From Gemmatimonas sp. UBA2094 (GTDB lineage Bacteria > Gemmatimonadota > Gemmatimonadetes > Gemmatimonadales > Gemmatimonadaceae), in contig DCZC01000019.1 of the NCBI GenBank assembly GCA_002331565.1, forward strand, positions 405 to 8,653: a DNA stretch of 8,249 nucleotides, read 5' to 3'. This document shows, piece by piece, positions 7,019 to 8,249 of the stretch. Position numbers and translations under genes: made by a program. The notes beneath the pieces are model-generated. The model was not told the DNA's origin, did not search any database, and saw only the letters and a list, made by a program, of their open reading frames with translations. How positions within the stretch are numbered: the first letter of the stretch is position 1; every line of letters begins with the position of its first letter.

Positions 7019-8249
7019 ATGAACGGCTACAACTTCACCGAGCGGGTGCGGAAGGTCCTTGCGATGGCACGTGAGGAAGCGGCGCGCCTGCACCACGAGT
7101 ACGTGGGTACGGAGCACATTCTGCTCGGGCTCATCCGTGAGGGGGAGGGCGTTGCGGCGGCAGTGCTGCAAAACCTCAACGTGGACCTCGACGACGTCAC
7201 GCTGAAGATCGAGGACACGGTCAAGAAGGGGAAGGCGGCACAGGCCACCGGTCCCGACCTCCCGTACACGTCGCGTGCCAAGAAGGTGCTCGAGCTCGCG
7301 ATGGCAGAGGCCCGCGATCTCAATCACAGCTATGTCGGCACCGAACACCTGCTGCTCGGCCTGCTCCGTGAGGAGAAGGGCATTGCGGCGCAGGTGCTCA
7401 CCGACGCCGGCGTGAACCTGGAGGCGGCGCGCGCCGAGACGTTGCGCCTGCTCGGCACGGAGATGCCGCAAGGCGGCACCCAGGCGCCGCCGCCGGAAAA
7501 GGCGGGCGCTGGGGCTCCGCCATCGGCCGGCGGGCAGGCCAAGGGCGACAAGAAGTCCAAAACGCCCGCCCTCGACCACTTCTGCCGCGATCTCACGCAG
7601 CTCGCCGCCGAAGGGCAGCTCGATCCCACGATCGGCCGCGCCAAGGAAATCGAGCGCGTCATGGAAGTCCTGTCGCGCCGCAAGAAGAACAACCCGGTAC
7701 TCATCGGCGAACCCGGTGTCGGCAAGACCGCTATCGTGGAAGGACTCGCGCAGCTCATCGCCAACGGCGAGTGTCCGGAAAATCTGCGCGAGAATCGCGT
7801 GCTGTCGCTCGACATGGCGGCGGTGATCGCCGGCACCAAGTATCGCGGCCAGTTCGAAGAGCGCCTCAAGGCGGTCATGAACGAGATCGCGCAGAACAAG
7901 CAGGTCATTCTGTTCATCGACGAGCTGCATACGCTCGTGGGCGCGGGCGCGGCCGAAGGCGCCATCGACGCCAGCAACATGCTCAAACCGGCGCTCGCGC
8001 GCGGCGAACTGCAGTGTGTCGGGGCGTCCACGCTCAACGAGTATCGCAAGTACATCGAAAAGGACGGGGCGCTCGAGCGTCGCTTCCAGACGGTCGTGGT
8101 AGATCCGCCCTCGATCGACGAAACCGTGCAGATTCTGCAGGGGCTCAGGAAGAAGTACGAGGATCACCACCGCGTGAACATCCCCGACGAGACATTGCTC
8201 GCCGCCGCCAAGCTGTCGGAGCGGTACATCACCGACCGCTTCCTGCCGG
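7019..8249 (+). CDS. clpC: ClpC AAA+ unfoldase, N-terminal half (3' end outside window)
   Basis: HSP100 ATPase that unfolds substrates and feeds them to ClpP. The first 410 codons are present and the frame stays open to the window edge. Residues 1-145 are the Clp N-domain with two repeats ([17 protein letters not shown] at 28-44; [17 protein letters not shown] at 105-121). Glu32 and Glu109 match the two glutamates that bind phosphoarginine in B. subtilis ClpC (Glu32, Glu106). A Pro/Gly/Ala/Lys-rich linker (148-182) follows, longer than in B. subtilis. AAA domain 1 shows Walker A GEPGVGKT (230-237), pore loop KYRG (274-277), Walker B ILFIDE (297-302) and LERRF (352-356) with the arginine finger. 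The fragment ends at [11 protein letters not shown], just before the point where a ClpC M-domain would begin. That domain, which separates ClpC from ClpA, is therefore not seen; ClpC is favoured by the sequence and by mcsAB next door. ATG 7019 follows GAGGG. Confidence 0.94.
   Translation, partial: MNGYNFTERVRKVLAMAREEAARLHHEYVGTEHILLGLIREGEGVAAAVLQNLNVDLDDVTLKIEDTVKKGKAAQATGPDLPYTSRAKKVLELAMAEARDLNHSYVGTEHLLLGLLREEKGIAAQVLTDAGVNLEAARAETLRLLGTEMPQGGTQAPPPEKAGAGAPPSAGGQAKGDKKSKTPALDHFCRDLTQLAAEGQLDPTIGRAKEIERVMEVLSRRKKNNPVLIGEPGVGKTAIVEGLAQLIANGECPENLRENRVLSLDMAAVIAGTKYRGQFEERLKAVMNEIAQNKQVILFIDELHTLVGAGAAEGAIDASNMLKPALARGELQCVGASTLNEYRKYIEKDGALERRFQTVVVDPPSIDETVQILQGLRKKYEDHHRVNIPDETLLAAAKLSERYITDRFLP

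Overview
The window is GC-rich, with G or C at most third codon positions, and every recognisable gene lies on the + strand. The order is: the 3' end of an uncharacterised gene, prfB, lysS, a LolC/LolE-type permease gene, lolD, mcsA, mcsB and the 5' part of clpC. The genes after the first gap sit almost end to end. A Lol lipoprotein-release system implies a diderm (outer-membrane) bacterium. Finding it beside a protein-arginine-kinase module (McsA/McsB/ClpC, best known from Firmicutes) points to a lineage such as Gemmatimonadota. That assignment is inference from gene content, base composition and the look of the first partial protein. No rRNA or other phylogenetic marker is present.

Layout. 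(1) 1-519 is the C-terminal 172 residues of an unknown, probably envelope-associated protein, followed directly by a terminator-like hairpin. (2) 520-744 is a 225-base gap with several inverted repeats; it is the leader of prfB and the likeliest place for the operon promoter, although I cannot name a promoter. (3) 745-1870 is prfB (release factor 2), which is read only through a +1 programmed frameshift at an in-frame UGA (817-819). (4) 1867-3423 is lysS, overlapping prfB by GTGA. (5) 3440-4690 and 4683-5396 encode the membrane and ATPase subunits of a LolCDE-like lipoprotein transporter, overlapping by 8 bases. (6) 5396-5893, 5890-6990 and 7019-8249+ are mcsA, mcsB and clpC, with a 1-base overlap to lolD, an ATGA overlap between mcsA and mcsB, and a 28-base gap before clpC.

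Working together: prfB and lysS serve translation; LolC/E and LolD extract lipoproteins from the inner membrane; McsA and McsB would mark damaged proteins with phosphoarginine for unfolding by ClpC. The tight spacing suggests one long transcript, so protein quality control, lipoprotein export and translation termination may be co-expressed. No ctsR gene and no recognisable CtsR or CIRCE operator was seen, so control of this mcs-clpC module must differ from the Bacillus scheme, or act from outside the window.

No CRISPR array, insertion sequence, tRNA, rRNA or phage gene was found. I see no wholly new system. The points most worth a second look are the frameshift and structured leader of prfB, the mcsAB-clpC module without ctsR attached to a lol operon, and an altered phosphoarginine-sensing motif in McsB beside a ClpC that keeps both phosphoarginine-binding glutamates.
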